From: JAVBKP01 sp031553975 | GTDB taxonomy: Bacteria; Bacillota; Clostridia; Peptostreptococcales; Anaerovoracaceae | DNA length: 24,569 nt | NCBI GenBank assembly: GCA_031553975.1 | Contig: JAVBKP010000121.1 | Coordinates: 1 to 24,569 of the forward strand | Direction of reading: 5' to 3' | In this document: positions 24,154 through 24,569 of the stretch, piece after piece | How positions within the stretch are numbered: position 1 is the stretch's first letter | Layout of the letters: each line of letters opens with the position of its first letter | The notes under the pieces: generated by a model | Database searches by the model: none | Told to the model about the DNA's origin: nothing | Seen by the model: only the letters and a program-made list of their open reading frames with translations | Translations under genes and position numbers: made by a program

Positions 24154-24204
24154 AAGCGTTGAAATAATTCGATATTGCAGACTTGATATAATATAATTTG
24201 AATA

Positions 24205-24213
24205 TTTGTCGAA
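24205..24213 (+). promoter_or_regulatory. Spo0A box (perfect TTTGTCRAA match)
   Basis: TTTGTCGAA at 24205-24213 fits the nine-base consensus TTTGTCRAA exactly. It begins 7 bases after the second of two overlapping TATAAT hexamers (24187-24192 and 24192-24197) and ends 18 bases before the next start codon. That position would fit repression by Spo0A~P or control of a Spo0A-regulated gene. Confidence 0.5.
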
Positions 24214-24231
24214 GAGAAAGAGATATGAGTA

Positions 24232-24569
24232 ATGTTAGCAGATAATTTTAATTTTCATAAGTTCATAGGAAGCATCAAGACAGAGTTTACAGAATTGGCA
24301 AAATTGAGAGGTCAAGCTTTTAAGTGTACTTTGTCTTCATCTACGCCCAAAATGGTAAGTGCCAACGAGAAGAGCATTCGTAAGATAATAGGAAACTTGA
24401 TTAAAGATGCCTTTGAGGAAAATCCTAAGAGCGAAATTATATTTGAGGTATCAGCTATCGGCACTATTCTGCATTTTGAAGTTAAAATAGACGGAGATGT
24501 TAGAGATGTTCTAGAGATTCCGTTTGTCCTTGGAAAAGAAGTGCAAAACCAAGAAAAGATTGCACCAAC
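24232..24569 (+). CDS. Possible histidine-kinase-like ATPase protein (3' partial)
   Basis: The frame is open from the ATG at 24232 to the window end, 112 codons. An in-frame-shifted ATG at 24225 stops after six codons, so 24232 is preferred, with the purine-rich GAAAGAG about 9 bases upstream. The peptide has FTELAKLRGQAFKCTLS and then SANEKSIRKIIGNLIKDAFEENP. This recalls the linker and N-box of histidine-kinase HATPase domains (D..x..qil.NLi.NA.k), where NLIKDA holds the Asn that binds magnesium-ATP. No phospho-accepting His domain precedes it, because the protein starts almost directly at the ATPase. The match is by eye and the rest of the ATPase lies beyond the window, so the family is uncertain. 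Confidence 0.5.
   Translation, partial: MLADNFNFHKFIGSIKTEFTELAKLRGQAFKCTLSSSTPKMVSANEKSIRKIIGNLIKDAFEENPKSEIIFEVSAIGTILHFEVKIDGDVRDVLEIPFVLGKEVQNQEKIAP

Noticed and set aside
24159..24197. Sigma-A promoter TTGAAA ... TATAAT before the last gene
   Set aside because: The gap from TTGAAA to the first TATAAT is 22 bases, and no better -35 box is seen at 16-18 bases from either TATAAT.
1..24569. CRISPR array, prophage, insertion sequence or rRNA/tRNA gene
   Set aside because: No regularly spaced direct repeats, transposase or phage genes, or conserved rRNA/tRNA segments were found when reading both strands.

Overview
The window comes from a low-to-moderate GC, spore-forming member of the Firmicutes, most likely class Clostridia. 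The evidence is purine-rich Shine-Dalgarno sites before most genes, a SAM-I riboswitch ahead of metK, a CwlD-type germination amidase, a perfect match to the Spo0A box consensus, a prfB gene with the classical CTT TGA C frameshift site, an AddB-type nuclease and a DUF4474 protein. I cannot name the genus from sequence alone. No rRNA, tRNA, CRISPR array, transposase or prophage gene is visible, so this is mostly a chromosomal housekeeping segment with a few poorly characterised accessory genes.

Layout, left half. The 3' end of a CofE-like (F420-0:glutamate ligase family) gene is followed by a membrane-anchored DHHW/SGNH-like protein and a bidirectional terminator. Two minus-strand genes follow: a short AlaX-type alanyl-tRNA editing protein and a cwlD-like amidase. 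The 290-bp gap between them carries three perfect TTATCCACA DnaA boxes. A REP-like 21-bp hairpin lies just upstream of cwlD. Then come a small membrane-anchored protein of unknown function (+), a convergent 390-residue protein of unknown function (-), galU (+), and a large minus-strand secreted/anchored protein that joins WG repeats, a copper-amine-oxidase-N-like segment and a PstS-like phosphate-binding domain.

Centre. A near-perfect sigma-A promoter, a SAM-I riboswitch and an intrinsic terminator precede metK, which has its own strong terminator. A minus-strand AlbA_2/HATPase/winged-helix regulator follows, with three copies of a 9-bp motif in its upstream region. A plus-strand block then encodes a membrane/Cys-rich peptide, a DUF4474 domain in a shifted frame without its own start, and a metallophosphoesterase.

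Right half. A small XRE regulator (-) is divergent from an aspartokinase gene (+) whose -35 box sits inside a 16-bp inverted repeat. From there a plus-strand run continues with very short gaps or overlaps: aspartokinase, secA, prfB (frameshifted), a HAD phosphatase and addB. The window ends inside a gene that looks like the start of a histidine-kinase ATPase domain, preceded by the Spo0A box.

Functional themes are translation fidelity and termination (AlaX, RF2), protein export (SecA), one-carbon and amino-acid metabolism (MetK, aspartokinase), envelope building (GalU, DHHW, CwlD) and double-strand-break repair (AddB). Regulation is visible as a riboswitch, a recoding site and at least three operator-like arrays.
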